The notes: generated by a model not told the origin, from the letters alone. A DNA stretch of 64,000 bases from Paraburkholderia sp. ZP32-5 (GCF_021390495.1 NZ_JAJEJP010000001.1:2046001-2110000), one strand, 5' to 3'. Positions 16,301 to 26,178 are shown, counted from the first letter of the stretch. A program made the numbers and translations.

Positions 16301-17382
16301 AGCTTGGCTTGCCTTCTGGTTTGTCGATGGAAAAAGTGGAGGAGCCCACGGGTCGGAAGCGTTCCGCGCGCACCGAAAATCAGGCGCTTCTCGAATCCGA
16401 ACCACGTGATGCTCGCGTACACGAGCGTGATGGCGAGTGCGATTGCCGCGCTCAGATAGCGGTTCAGATGCAGCGGCCACACCATGTACAGCACGCTCAG
16501 ATGAATCAGATAGATCGTGTAGCTGATCGTGCCGATATAGACGAGCACGGGATTGCACAGCAGCCGCTTGACGATGCCCTTGCTCTGCAGCGCGATCACG
16601 ACGATCGACGTACACAGCACCAGCGATACGCTGTAGAGCCCCGCATTCGACAGCGGCGTATTCGCCGCGCGAAAGCGCGGGAAGTGCAGATGCAGCCACG
16701 CCAGCACGACGAGCGCGGCACAACAGCCGAGCACCGCGAGTCCCTTGAACGGTTCGAGCGCGTCGCGATCGCGCCGCACGGCCACCGCGAGCAACGCGCC
16801 GGCCGCGAGCAGATCCATGCGGAACGGCGTCAGGTAATAGATCGGCCAGAACGAATCGAACCATGGCGTCGCGAGCGCGCGCAGCAGCGGCACCAGCACG
16901 ATCAGCGCGGCCGCCACATAGCCGAGCAGACGCTCGGGCACCAGCAGGATCACGAACGGCCAGACGATATAGAACTGCTCTTCGACCGCGAGCGACCACA
17001 GCACATTCAGACTGTCGTGGCCGCTCTGGTTCAGCGCGTCGCCGATATTGGTCGCGAAGAACGCATACCAGTACCAGTGCTGCGCCCACGCGAGGCCGAA
17101 CAGCAGCGACGACACGGCCATCAGCAGCAGATACGGCGGCAGGATGCGGCGCGCGCGGCGCGCGTAAAAATACTTGAAATACGACTGCTGACGCGTCTTG
17201 CGATCGAGCAGGATGCCGCTGATCAGAAAGCCGCTCAGCACAAAGAACAGATCGACGCCCATCCACAGCGGCGCTTTCAGCGCGTGCTGCGCGAATACCG
17301 CGAGCACGGCGATCGCGCGCAGGCCGTCGAGCTGCACGATGCGGGAGTGAGAGGGCGCGAGGGGCAATGCGCTGGCAGTCAT
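16297..17382 (-). CDS. Acyltransferase 3 family membrane protein (bceO-like)
   Basis: 361 residues with about ten transmembrane segments. The N-terminal [19 protein letters not shown] carries the family hallmark (L-D-x-L-R-A/G and a His in helix 1), followed by [15 protein letters not shown]. Such proteins transfer acetyl or other acyl groups onto periplasmic or lipid-linked polysaccharide. It overlaps gmd by four bases and shares its promoter, so the two form one operon. Cepacian is acetylated, and bce-II clusters carry a gene of this family (bceO) next to gmd. The acyl donor and acceptor position are not readable from the sequence. Confidence 0.88.
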   Translation of the reverse strand: MTASALPLAPSHSRIVQLDGLRAIAVLAVFAQHALKAPLWMGVDLFFVLSGFLISGILLDRKTRQQSYFKYFYARRARRILPPYLLLMAVSSLLFGLAWAQHWYWYAFFATNIGDALNQSGHDSLNVLWSLAVEEQFYIVWPFVILLVPERLLGYVAAALIVLVPLLRALATPWFDSFWPIYYLTPFRMDLLAAGALLAVAVRRDRDALEPFKGLAVLGCCAALVVLAWLHLHFPRFRAANTPLSNAGLYSVSLVLCTSIVVIALQSKGIVKRLLCNPVLVYIGTISYTIYLIHLSVLYMVWPLHLNRYLSAAIALAITLVYASITWFGFEKRLIFGARGTLPTRGLLHFFHRQTRRQAKL

Positions 17383-17985
17383 GAACCGTCCATGGTGTGA
17401 AGCGGATGGGCCGCGCGAGACGATGCGCCGGGCCGCCGATCAACAGCGAGCCGGCGCGCGCTTCGCGTCGCGACAGAACTGTGAACGATTCTAGGGAAAA
17501 GAAAATCGCCAAAAAACGCAAATGAAACGGATAAATGAATCAGATTGAAACAAGGTATTTTTTTAGCGATTGATTACGCATTTATATGCTTATCCGGTAG
17601 CGTGGTACGGCACGTAAGAAGTGCGTAAGGCGCGAAAATTCGTCGAAAAATAAGGCCCACACGGCTGTCAAAAATAAAGCGCCGCGCAAGCCGGTGTTTT
17701 TCTTCAATTTTAAATTCATTTATTTCTCGAAGATTAATTGGAGGAATATTTTTGAATTATTTTCGAGTTTCGTCGCCGCGTTTTTTCCGCGTAATGTGGC
17801 CGTGCGCAACGGTGTCCGGAGCCGCTCGCTGCTAGCTGCGGGCCGTCGCGGCCGGCCCCACGTCCTCACGTTCTCCCGGGCGGCATCAGGCGCCTTGCCG
17901 CGCCGCCTCATTGATGAATTTCACGCGCGCCTGGACCCCATGCGGGCTCATCGCATCGACTGGTATTTGCGCTGGAGGAACTGCC
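17383..17985. promoter_or_regulatory. AT-rich divergent promoter region of the bce-II-like cluster
   Basis: About 600 bases separate the divergent acyltransferase and beta-propeller genes. From roughly 17500 to 17780 base composition drops sharply in GC compared with the flanks, with several A/T runs (for example ttttttt near 17570 and tttttcttcaattttaaatt near 17700). No convincing -35/-10 pair or intact gene was found. A GAATTATTTTCGAG element at about 17753 resembles, in opposite orientation, one upstream of galU. The strand-specific reading frame across 17694-18077 has unusual composition and overlaps the next gene's start, so it was not taken as a gene. Confidence 0.4.
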
Positions 17986-20193
17986 TTGCCCCGTTTGACG
18001 CTCAGAAGCTGGCTCACCGTGATGGCCTGCGCCGCCGGATTGATCGCGGTATCGGCAGTCTCGCCCGCTCGCGCTGAAACTGCGCTGAGCGCGCGCACGT
18101 CATGGCTTGGCAATAGCTTCGGCTTCGGCGATGGCACATGGACGCAGATCAATATCACCGCGATCGCGGTGAGCCCGGACGGCAAGGTGTACACGAACGC
18201 GCCGTGGGACGAGAGCGGCGCGGAAGCGAGTGTCTATCAGGACGGCAAGATGCTCGGCTTCGCGGGCGGCACGCATGGCTGGGGCAATGCCGGTGGTAAT
18301 GCGATTGCGATCAACCGCAAGTATGCGTTCGTCGCGATTGCGGTCGGCAACGAAAAGGGCCACTTGGTCGCGCCGGGTGTGTGGCCGGAGAAGGGCAAGC
18401 AATGGTTCGGCATTTCGCGTCGGTTGATTGCCGACCCGAAACGCGTCGCGCCGTTTCAACCGGCGGTGAATAACGCCGATCCGCATGCGCAACTGGCGGC
18501 CGGCTTTCTGATGCTGAACGAAGTGCCGACCGGCACGGATGCCGAAATCGGCGGCCTCGCGGCAAACGACACGACGCTGTACGCGGCCAATACCGCGCGC
18601 AACCGCATCGAGGTATACGACGCCGAATCGATGCAGCGCAAGGCGAGCTGGGACGTGCACGAGCCGGGGCGTATCGCGCTCGCGCCGGACGGCACGGTAT
18701 GGGTGCTGAGCGGCACGCGCAGCGATGCCGCGCCGCGCATCGAGCATTACACGGCGAGCGGTCAGCGTATCGAGGAACAGCTGACGCTGCCGGCCGATAC
18801 CGTTGCCGTCGATATCGCGGTCGATGCGCAAGGGCGCCTGCTGATCGCCGATAACGGTCCGCGTCAGCAGGTGCTGTTCTTCACGAAGCACGACGGACGC
18901 TATGCGCAATCCGGCTCGCTAGGCGAGCGCGGCGGCATTTTCAGCGGCGTCGCGGGCCAGCCGGGGCCACGGCGTTTCAACGGACTCACCGGCGTCGGCG
19001 TCGATGCGCGCGGCAACGTGTATGTGTCGACCAACGGCATCGGGCCGCGCTACGCACCGATCGGCGCGGGCCTCGGCGCGACGCTGGAAAGCTATGCGCC
19101 GGACGGCAAACGCAACTGGCAGGTCGAAGGGCTGCTGTTCGTCGACGGCGCGTGGATCGATCCCGATCCGGCTCGACCCGATAGCGTCTATACCGGCAAC
19201 AAGCGCTTCGAACTCGATCTGTCGAAGCCTCCCGGCCAGGACTGGAAATACGCGGGTTTTCTGTCGAACCGCTTCAAGTATCCGGACGATCCGGTGTTTC
19301 ACACCGACCAGTATCCGGGCCTGCCGATCGCGCGCCGTCTGAAGGGCCGCACGTTTCTGTATCTGACCGACATGTACGCGGACCATCTGAAGATCTATCG
19401 CTTCGATCCGCGCCACGACGGCGAGACCGCGATTCCTTCCGGCTTTATCGCGGGCCGCGAACGCGGCGTCGCGAAGGTGCCGAATGCGCCGCCGGGCGGC
19501 GACTGGATCTGGCGCGATACGAACGGCGACGGCCGCTTCGATGCCGACGAATTCACGCTCAACACGAGCGGCGCGAAGCTCGCGGGCGGCTGGGGCTGGT
19601 GGGTCGATACGGCGGGCGATATCTGGCGCGCGCGCGATACGAAAGGGATCTATCGCTTCCGTTTCGGCGGTCTCGATGCGAAGGGCAATCCGGTCTACGC
19701 GTACTCGAACCTGACGCAGTACCCGGTGCCGCAGCCGTTCACCGAAGTGCATCGCGCGATCTACGACCCCGCGAGCGACACGATGTACGTGACCGGCTAT
19801 ACCGCCGATGCGCCGACCTTGCGTGGCTTCTGGAAGGAAGTCGGCCGCGTGCTGGTGCGCTATGACCAATGGTCGAGCGGCAAGCCGGTGCCGCGCTACA
19901 CGATTGCGCTGCCGTGGCAGCCGGACGGCAAACCGGTCGTGACGATCATCGGGCTCACCGTCGAAGGGCAATACGTGTTCGGTGTCGAAGCGGTCGGCGC
20001 GGTGCACGTGTGGGACAAGGACAGCGGCAAGGAACTCGGCGTGATCCGTCCGGGCCCGGAAGTGGGGCGCGCGTCGGGCTGGGTCGACGTGCCGAACGGC
20101 ATCAGCGCCGCTAAACGCAGCGACGGCGAGTACCTGATATTCGTCGAGGAAGACGCGCGCGGCAAGGTGCTGATGTATCGCTGGAAGCCGTGA
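17986..20193 (+). CDS. Secreted beta-propeller protein of the exopolysaccharide cluster (bceP-like)
   Basis: 735 residues. The start is TTG 17986: GGAGGAA ends five bases upstream and the product then opens with a good signal peptide (basic LTLRS, hydrophobic MACAAGLIAVSA, cleavage after ARA). An in-frame ATG at 17911 would hide this signal. The mature part has repeated blade-like strands such as ITAIAVSPDGKVYTN, ALAPDGTVWVLSG, DIAVDAQGRLLIAD and GVGVDARGNVYVST, as in NHL/SMP-30-like propellers. One loop, DTNGDGRFDADEF near residue 511, has the spacing of an EF-hand calcium site. It is probably periplasmic or extracellular. A sugar-binding, lyase or assembly role is possible; the function in cepacian clusters is undefined as far as I know. 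Confidence 0.75.
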   Translation: MPRLTLRSWLTVMACAAGLIAVSAVSPARAETALSARTSWLGNSFGFGDGTWTQINITAIAVSPDGKVYTNAPWDESGAEASVYQDGKMLGFAGGTHGWGNAGGNAIAINRKYAFVAIAVGNEKGHLVAPGVWPEKGKQWFGISRRLIADPKRVAPFQPAVNNADPHAQLAAGFLMLNEVPTGTDAEIGGLAANDTTLYAANTARNRIEVYDAESMQRKASWDVHEPGRIALAPDGTVWVLSGTRSDAAPRIEHYTASGQRIEEQLTLPADTVAVDIAVDAQGRLLIADNGPRQQVLFFTKHDGRYAQSGSLGERGGIFSGVAGQPGPRRFNGLTGVGVDARGNVYVSTNGIGPRYAPIGAGLGATLESYAPDGKRNWQVEGLLFVDGAWIDPDPARPDSVYTGNKRFELDLSKPPGQDWKYAGFLSNRFKYPDDPVFHTDQYPGLPIARRLKGRTFLYLTDMYADHLKIYRFDPRHDGETAIPSGFIAGRERGVAKVPNAPPGGDWIWRDTNGDGRFDADEFTLNTSGAKLAGGWGWWVDTAGDIWRARDTKGIYRFRFGGLDAKGNPVYAYSNLTQYPVPQPFTEVHRAIYDPASDTMYVTGYTADAPTLRGFWKEVGRVLVRYDQWSSGKPVPRYTIALPWQPDGKPVVTIIGLTVEGQYVFGVEAVGAVHVWDKDSGKELGVIRPGPEVGRASGWVDVPNGISAAKRSDGEYLIFVEEDARGKVLMYRWKP

Positions 20194-20279
20194 TTTTTCG
20201 TGCGCGCCGATGCAACGGCGCGTGCTCGAAACGCAACCGCAACGTAACTGCAACACAACCGCACAACCCAAGGGATTCG

Positions 20280-21758
20280 ATGGACAAAGGCATTCTCAGG
20301 AACGTAGCGATCAATTTTTTCGGGCTCGTACTGCCGACCTTCGTGTCGCTCGTGACCGTGCCGTCGTATATCCGGCTGCTCGGTGTCGAGCGCTACGGCG
20401 TGATCAGTCTGGTATGGACGCTGATCGGCTACTTCGGGATTCTCGATCTCGGCATGAGCATGGCCGCGCAGAACCATATTTCGAAAGCGCGCGCATCGGG
20501 CGACCAGCACGAAAGCGCGCGCGTGTTCTGGAGCGCGACGTGGCTGAATCTGACGACCGGCGTGATCGGCGGCCTGATCATCTATTTCGGCGCGTTTCTG
20601 TACACCGCGTATTTCACGAAGGTGTCGCCCGAGTTGCAGCACGAGGTGTATATGGCGCTGCCGTGGCTTGCGGTGGCGATTCCTATCGCCAATGTGTCGT
20701 GGGTGTTCGCGGGCGCGATCAACGGCGCGGAGCGCTTCGGCATCTATAACGCCAATCAGACGCTCGGCACGTTTCTGTTCCAGTTGCTGCCGCTCGGCGC
20801 CGCGCTATGGCTCGGCGCGACGTTGCAGAACGTGCTGGCCGCCGCGGTGGTTGCGCGCATCGTGGCCGCGTTGCTGCTCGGCCGCTCGGCGCTGAAAGTG
20901 CTGGAAATACGCAGCATTCTTCCGCCGCAACTCGGCGTCGCGAAGGGACTGTTCAACTTCGGCGGCTGGATGCTGGTGGCGAGCGTGACGGGCATGGTCG
21001 CTGATTCGCTCGATCGCGTGATGCTCGGCTCGCGCCTGGGCGCGCGTTTCGTCACGTACTACACGGTGCCGCAGAACCTGGTGACGCGTCTGAACATCGT
21101 GCCGACCGCGCTGGTGCGCACGCTGTTTCCGCGTCTGTCGGCGGTGGGCCGCGCGGATGCCGACACGATCACGCAACAGTCGCTCGAATTCCTCAACGGT
21201 GTGTTCACGCCGGTTGCGCTGGTCGCGATGCTGGTGCTCGAACCGTTCCTGCATCTATGGGTCGGCAACGAGATCGCCACGGCGGCCGCGCCCGTGGGCC
21301 GCATCATGATCGTCGCGGTGTGGCTCGTCGGGCAGGCGAACGTCACGCGCATCCTGATCCAGTCGCAGGTCAATCCGGCTACCGCCGCGCGTGTCGGGCT
21401 GGTCGAATTGCCGCTGTTCGCCGGCGCGTTGTGGTTCGGCATTACCCGTTTCGGCCTGACCGGCGCCGCGGTCGCGGTCGCTGCGCGCGCGCTGTTCGAC
21501 TACGCGGTGCTGCTGCATTTCGCCGCGATCCGCTCGCGCCAGATCGTGCTCGACATGCTCGCCCATCTCGTCTTTCTGCTCGCCAGCCTGTGGCTCGCGA
21601 GCTTCCTGCCGAGCCTCGTGCTCGCGATTGCCGCCGGCGTGCTGATGGTCGGCGCGAATCTCGTGTGGTCGATCACGATGACGCCCGCGTTGCGCCATCT
21701 CGCGCGCTCACTGCTGCGTTCACTGCTATTGCGACTGAATCCGAGGAAAAGCGCATGA
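20280..21758 (+). CDS. Polysaccharide flippase, Wzx/MATE-type (bceQ-like)
   Basis: 492 residues from ATG 20280 (AAGGGA upstream), with about twelve to fourteen transmembrane segments spread evenly. It opens GILRNVAINFFGLVLPTFVSL, with RLLGVERYGVISLVWTLIGY, the pattern of the polysaccharide transport (PST/Wzx) family. It would flip the undecaprenyl-linked repeat unit across the inner membrane for polymerisation. Its stop overlaps the ATG of the double glycosyltransferase (ATGA), and it lies 86 bases after the beta-propeller gene, so the three form an operon. Confident as a flippase; the exact bce letter is from recall of gene order. Confidence 0.9.
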   Translation: MDKGILRNVAINFFGLVLPTFVSLVTVPSYIRLLGVERYGVISLVWTLIGYFGILDLGMSMAAQNHISKARASGDQHESARVFWSATWLNLTTGVIGGLIIYFGAFLYTAYFTKVSPELQHEVYMALPWLAVAIPIANVSWVFAGAINGAERFGIYNANQTLGTFLFQLLPLGAALWLGATLQNVLAAAVVARIVAALLLGRSALKVLEIRSILPPQLGVAKGLFNFGGWMLVASVTGMVADSLDRVMLGSRLGARFVTYYTVPQNLVTRLNIVPTALVRTLFPRLSAVGRADADTITQQSLEFLNGVFTPVALVAMLVLEPFLHLWVGNEIATAAAPVGRIMIVAVWLVGQANVTRILIQSQVNPATAARVGLVELPLFAGALWFGITRFGLTGAAVAVAARALFDYAVLLHFAAIRSRQIVLDMLAHLVFLLASLWLASFLPSLVLAIAAGVLMVGANLVWSITMTPALRHLARSLLRSLLLRLNPRKSA

Positions 21759-24265
21759 ATAACGATGTTCTTGAAAAAAACATGCTGAGTTCCGCGAAGC
21801 GCAGCGCGCTCGACGAACTGACCAGTGTGCCGGGTGCCGTGCCGGGCGCCGCGCCGGCGTCGTCCGCTTCTCGCGGCGCTGCTCACAACGCGTTGCGCGC
21901 GAACCGCGGCGTACGCATCGCGATCGTGCACGACTGGCTCGTCACCTATGCGGGCGCGGAGAAGGTGCTGGAGCAGATCATCGCGTGCTTTCCGGATGCG
22001 GACCTGTTCAGCCTTGTCGACTTTCTCGACGACCGCAGCTTTCTGCGCGGCAAATCGGTGACCACGTCGTTTATCCAGAAGCTGCCGCGCGCGCGCGCTA
22101 AATACCGCGCGTATCTGCCGCTGATGCCGCTTGCGATCGAACAGCTCGACGTGTCCGCGTACGACGTCGTGATCTCGAGCAGCCATGCGGTCGCCAAGGG
22201 CATTCTGACCGGCCCCGATCAGGTGCATATCAGCTATGTGCATTCGCCGATCCGCTATGCGTGGGACTTGCAGCATCAGTATCTGCAGCAATCGAAGCTG
22301 ACCAACGGGCCTAAATCGGCGCTCGCGCGGCTGATTCTGCATTACATCCGCAACTGGGATATCCGCACCGCGAATTCGGTCGACGGCTTCGTCGCGAACT
22401 CCGCGTTCATCGCGCGGCGTATCAGGAAGGTTTATCAGCGTGATGCGCAGGTGATCTTTCCGCCGGTCGACGTCGAAGCGTTTTCGTTGTGCACGCAGAA
22501 AGAAGATTTCTATCTGACCGCGTCGCGAATGGTGCCTTATAAAAAGATCGATCTGATTGTAGAGGCGTTCGCGCGGATGCCGGAACGCAAGCTCGTCGTG
22601 ATCGGCGATGGCCCCGAGATGGAGAAAATCCGCGCGAAGGCGGGGCCGAACGTCGAGATCATGGGCTATCAACCGTTCAAGGTACTGAAGGACCGGATGA
22701 GCCGCGCCAAGGCGTTCGTGTTCGCGGCCGAGGAGGACTTCGGTATTTCGGTGGTCGAAGCGCAGGCCTGCGGCACGCCGGTGATCGCGTACGGCAAGGG
22801 CGGGGCGCTCGAAACCGTGCGCGATCTGGCCGAGCCGAAGCCGACCGGCCTGTTCTTCGACGAACAGCACGCGGACGCGATCATCGCGGCGGTTAAGCGC
22901 TTCGACGAACAGGCGCATAAGCTGCTGCCCGCGAATTGCCGCGTCAACGCCGAGCAGTTCTCGGCCGCGCATTTTCGCGAGCGTTTCTTTGCGCACGTGC
23001 GCGCGGCGGTGCCCGCATTGCGCGCGGCAACGTTGCCGCCTTACGTGCCTTATGTGCCCGATGTGCCCCATCTGCCATCACAGCCGTCACTGCACATCGC
23101 CGCGAACGTGCCGCGTATTCTCGCGGTCGATCAAAGCGGCGTGCTCGGCGGCGCCGAGTTGTCGTTGCTCGAAATCGTCAAGGCGCTGCACTCGCGTATC
23201 GAAGTCGTGCTGTTCGACGACGGACCGTTTCGCGACGCGCTCGCAAAGACCGGCGCCGAGATCAGCGTGCTCGATGCGGGTGCGCTGAAACAGGTTCGCA
23301 AGCAGGGCGGCTCGCTGCCGAAGGGTCAGGCGCTGAAAGGGCTGGTGTCGCTCGTGCGCGCGACCGCGCAACGCGCGCGCAGCGCGGACGTGATCTACGC
23401 GAACACGCAGCGCGCGATGGTGATCGGCGCACTGGCCGGCAAGCTCGCGCGCCGGCCGGTGGTCTGGCATCTGCGCGATATCGTCAGTCCCGAGCATTTC
23501 GGCGGCAAGCAGTTGGCGATCATCAAATGGTGCGCACGGCTCGGCCTCACGCACGTGATCGCGAATTCCGCCGCGTCCGCCGATGCATTCGCGAAGCTCA
23601 CGCGGTTCGACAGCAAGCGCATCGACGTGGTGTTCAACGGTATTTCGGCCGAACCGTTCGATGCGTTGCAGGCGGTGCCGCAAGCCGTGTTGCGCGAGCG
23701 CCTGAATCTGCCGGTGGATGCGTTTCTGGCCGGCTCGTTCAGCCGACTCGCGCGCTGGAAAGGGCAGCACGTGCTGCTCGAAGCGATGGTGCTGAACCCG
23801 CAGATGCATGCGGTGCTGGTCGGCGCGCCGCTCTTCGGCGAGGATGAGTACGCGAATGAACTGCACGCGTTCGTCGCCACGCACAAACTCGGCGATCGCG
23901 TGCATTTTCTCGGCTTTCAGCACGATATCCCGGCCTGCATGTGCGCGGTCGATGCCGTCGTACATACGTCGATCACGCCGGAGCCGTTCGGCCGCGTGAT
24001 CGTCGAAGGGATGCTCGCGCGGCGGCCGGTCGTCGCGGCACGCGCGGGTGGCGTGCTCGAAATCGTCGAAGACCACCAGAACGGCGTGCTGTGTACGCCG
24101 GGCGACGCGCATGCGCTCGCCGACACGCTCGCCGAATTGCGTTCGAACGATGCGCTGCGCGAGAAGCTGGTCAGCAACGGCTATCGGACTGCGCTGGAGC
24201 GCTTCGGTACGCAGAGCTATGTGGACGGTGTTGCGCGGATTCTGAAGGGTGTGGTGGGGGAGTAG
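21755..24265 (+). CDS. Double-domain GT4 glycosyltransferase (bceR-like)
   Basis: 836 residues containing two complete GT4 modules. After a ~45-residue Ala/Ser-rich leader, module 1 starts VRIAIVHDWLVTYAGAEKVL and ends past EDFGISVVEAQACGTPV (E-x7-E). A Pro/Tyr/Val-rich linker (repeated YVP near 425-440) follows. Module 2 starts RILAVDQSGVLGGAELSLLE and contains GSFSRLARWKGQHVL and EPFGRVIVEGMLARRPVV. Two active sites on one chain suggest successive sugar additions to the same lipid-linked acceptor in the cytoplasm. The start ATG 21755 overlaps the flippase stop and has GAGGAAA upstream. The size and fusion agree with BceR of cepacian clusters. Confidence 0.9.
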   Translation: MNNDVLEKNMLSSAKRSALDELTSVPGAVPGAAPASSASRGAAHNALRANRGVRIAIVHDWLVTYAGAEKVLEQIIACFPDADLFSLVDFLDDRSFLRGKSVTTSFIQKLPRARAKYRAYLPLMPLAIEQLDVSAYDVVISSSHAVAKGILTGPDQVHISYVHSPIRYAWDLQHQYLQQSKLTNGPKSALARLILHYIRNWDIRTANSVDGFVANSAFIARRIRKVYQRDAQVIFPPVDVEAFSLCTQKEDFYLTASRMVPYKKIDLIVEAFARMPERKLVVIGDGPEMEKIRAKAGPNVEIMGYQPFKVLKDRMSRAKAFVFAAEEDFGISVVEAQACGTPVIAYGKGGALETVRDLAEPKPTGLFFDEQHADAIIAAVKRFDEQAHKLLPANCRVNAEQFSAAHFRERFFAHVRAAVPALRAATLPPYVPYVPDVPHLPSQPSLHIAANVPRILAVDQSGVLGGAELSLLEIVKALHSRIEVVLFDDGPFRDALAKTGAEISVLDAGALKQVRKQGGSLPKGQALKGLVSLVRATAQRARSADVIYANTQRAMVIGALAGKLARRPVVWHLRDIVSPEHFGGKQLAIIKWCARLGLTHVIANSAASADAFAKLTRFDSKRIDVVFNGISAEPFDALQAVPQAVLRERLNLPVDAFLAGSFSRLARWKGQHVLLEAMVLNPQMHAVLVGAPLFGEDEYANELHAFVATHKLGDRVHFLGFQHDIPACMCAVDAVVHTSITPEPFGRVIVEGMLARRPVVAARAGGVLEIVEDHQNGVLCTPGDAHALADTLAELRSNDALREKLVSNGYRTALERFGTQSYVDGVARILKGVVGE

Positions 24266-24305
24266 ATAAGTGCAATCGATGCAGGTCAAGACCGGCGTCG
24301 AAATG

Positions 24306-24337
24306 CGCGAGCCCATGTCGATGTACATGGGCTCGCG
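24306..24337. repeat. Strong 13-bp hairpin between convergent genes
   Basis: Perfect arms cgcgagcccatgt (24306-24318) and acatgggctcgcg (24325-24337) enclose a six-base loop, 40 bases after the double glycosyltransferase stop. No T-tract follows on either strand, so it is not a classical intrinsic terminator. It may protect the 3' end of the mRNA. Downstream to 24475 there is a purine-rich stretch with loosely repeated gaag/gtgaag units and no gene. Confidence 0.45.
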
Positions 24338-24475
24338 AACGCATCGAAGTGACAGGACGTGAAGCGGGGAAGTGAAACGGGACGCGAAGTGGAAAGTGAG
24401 GCGGTAAGTGAAGCGCCTGCCGGTTTTCACGCGACGGTAGACACAAGGGCGTGGCCAGTCCTTGTCATTGCGTGG

Positions 24476-24512
24476 CGGAACGAAAGCCTGACGGCTTCCG
24501 TTCCGTTTTTTT
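24476..24512 (+). terminator. Intrinsic terminator of the beta-propeller/flippase/glycosyltransferase operon
   Basis: Arms cggaacgaaagcc and ggcttccgttccg form a 13-bp stem with one mismatch and a four-base loop (tgac), followed directly by seven T residues (24506-24512). It touches the stop codon of the convergent acyltransferase gene. Confidence 0.85.
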
Positions 24513-25770
24513 ATCTCTGCGCGCGCGACGCTTTGGGCTTGAAGCTCGCGGACCATTTCATCGCCGGCAACTCGACGAGCCGATAGAACACGTACGCGGC
24601 AGGCACGGCCACCAGCATGTAGCCGAACGACGGCCAGATCGACATCTGCAGCGACGAACGGAACAGCCACGACGACAGCAGCACGAAGATCGGCAGATGG
24701 ATCAGATACAGCGAGAAGCTGAAGTCGCCGAAGAACGACAACGCACGCGATACGGCCCGCGACAACGCCTGCACCGCGCCGCGCAGGCCAGCCACGTGAT
24801 GCCGCCCGTCATCGCGTGGATCCAGCGCCTTGTACAGATAGAACGCGAAGCCGAGCGCCCAGAACTGGAACGCGCCGTACTGGCCGAAGTGAAACGCGAC
24901 ACAGCCCGCGGCGACGAAGACGGCCGCCGCGGCGTAGAGCCATCCCGGCGCGCGCGCGTCCGCGTCACGATGGGCTCTCGCGTCGGCGATCCACGCGCCG
25001 AGCGTCCACGACAACCAGTACGACGTGAAGAACTGCAGGTCATGACGTTCGAGCGCATACGCGGATGCAACATTGATCGCAGCCACGACTGCCAGCACGG
25101 CCGTCATGCCGATGCGCCGCCGCAGCGCGAACAGCAGCGGATAGATCGCATAGAACTGGACTTCGAGCGACAGCGTCCAGAGCGCGCCGTTCGAGCCATA
25201 AGTCTTGCCCGCGACGCCTTGCAGCGAAAACAGATTGACCAGAAACGCGTGCAAGCCGATCTCGCGAATCTTGTGGCTGACGGGCGGCAGTTGCAGGCTC
25301 AGCGAATCGAGCGCGAAGGTCAGCACCAGCGCGGCAAGCAGCACCGGATAGATACGCGCGAAACGCCGCAGCCAGAAATTGCCTGCATCGAGCCGGTAAG
25401 CGGGATTGCCCGCGAGCCGCAGCGCGCCGCCGCGATGAATGCAATAGCCGCTGATCACAAAGAAAATCGGCACGCCGGCCGAGCCCCATGCGATCGGGAA
25501 GGTCAGATACGCAGCCAGCGCGCCCGGACTGAACGAACGGCCGACGCTGTGATGAAACGCCTGCATGCCGACCCAGACGACCTGGCGGCAATGAAAATAC
25601 GCGACCAGCAGCGCGGCAAAGCCGCGCATTGAATCGATCACCTGGTCTTTACCGGCAATCGCGATACGGGCGTCGCCGCGTGCTTGCGACGATGCAGCAC
25701 CGCTAACGGAGCGGCGCGTTGGGGGCAAGGGCAGGGATGAGCCGGCGGCATCCAGTGCTGGGTCGCTCAT
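24511..25770 (-). CDS. Acyltransferase 3 family membrane protein (bceS-like)
   Basis: 419 residues with a ~45-residue soluble N-terminus and about ten membrane segments. The family signature is in VIDSMRGFAALLVAYFHC (Arg and His of helix 1) and in VPIFFVISGYCIHRGGAL. It is predicted to acylate the polysaccharide repeat unit at the inner membrane. It is a second, divergent member in the same cluster (the other is at 16297-17382), as in bce-II where bceO and bceS are both acyltransferases. It is convergent with the glycosyltransferase operon and has its own promoter in 25771-26034, an AT-rich stretch with no gene. Confidence 0.87.
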   Translation of the reverse strand: MSDPALDAAGSSLPLPPTRRSVSGAASSQARGDARIAIAGKDQVIDSMRGFAALLVAYFHCRQVVWVGMQAFHHSVGRSFSPGALAAYLTFPIAWGSAGVPIFFVISGYCIHRGGALRLAGNPAYRLDAGNFWLRRFARIYPVLLAALVLTFALDSLSLQLPPVSHKIREIGLHAFLVNLFSLQGVAGKTYGSNGALWTLSLEVQFYAIYPLLFALRRRIGMTAVLAVVAAINVASAYALERHDLQFFTSYWLSWTLGAWIADARAHRDADARAPGWLYAAAAVFVAAGCVAFHFGQYGAFQFWALGFAFYLYKALDPRDDGRHHVAGLRGAVQALSRAVSRALSFFGDFSFSLYLIHLPIFVLLSSWLFRSSLQMSIWPSFGYMLVAVPAAYVFYRLVELPAMKWSASFKPKASRAQR

Positions 25771-26034
25771 GCGGAATCCTTATTCTGAAGCGCGGGGAAG
25801 AAACGGAAGCAAACTGAAGCAAAGCAGGCGAATGGACGCGCGCGGCGCACTCGCGATGCATCCATGCTAGAGCACCGCGCGACTAAAAAATCGATAAAAA
25901 ATTGCTGGTGGCATCCAATGAAATGGCGATTTTGTGACCAATTGTAATTGGATGGAATCGGCTATCCGATCGAATTATTTGCTGTTTTTGTCGTGCTAAT
26001 TTAAAGCACGGATTTTCTGACCCGAGGTGAAGTG

Positions 26035-26178
26035 ATGAACCTGCATTTACTCGCCGGCATTGCGGTGCTGCTGCTCCTGGTCGCCGCCTCCGCCTATCGT
26101 GACGCACTGCGCAACGAGCCTATCCGTCGCTACCGGATGAATCCGGGCGAGCTGCCGCCGATCGACGAACAGGATTGA
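26035..26178 (+). CDS. Small membrane protein, 47 residues, unknown
   Basis: A short frame with ATG 26035 preceded by GAGG at a good distance. The product has one hydrophobic helix (LLAGIAVLLLLVAASAY, about residues 5-21) followed by a charged tail RDALRNEPIRRYRMNPG and a Pro/Glu end. Codon use is GC-rich like the neighbours and unlike the AT-rich DNA on both sides, which supports it being a real gene. It lies between the divergent acyltransferase and galU and could be transcribed with galU. I do not recognise it; a role in the exopolysaccharide machinery is only suggested by position. Confidence 0.6.
   Translation: MNLHLLAGIAVLLLLVAASAYRDALRNEPIRRYRMNPGELPPIDEQD

Noticed and set aside
16301..17521. 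Apparent N-terminal fusion of ~400 residues to GDP-mannose dehydratase
   Set aside because: This is the out-of-frame shadow of the acyltransferase gene on the same strand; composition is Arg/Ala-rich and Gmd starts at 16300.
21257..21754. Upstream extension of the double glycosyltransferase
   Set aside because: It overlaps the flippase in another frame; ATG 21755 with GAGGAAA is the clear start.
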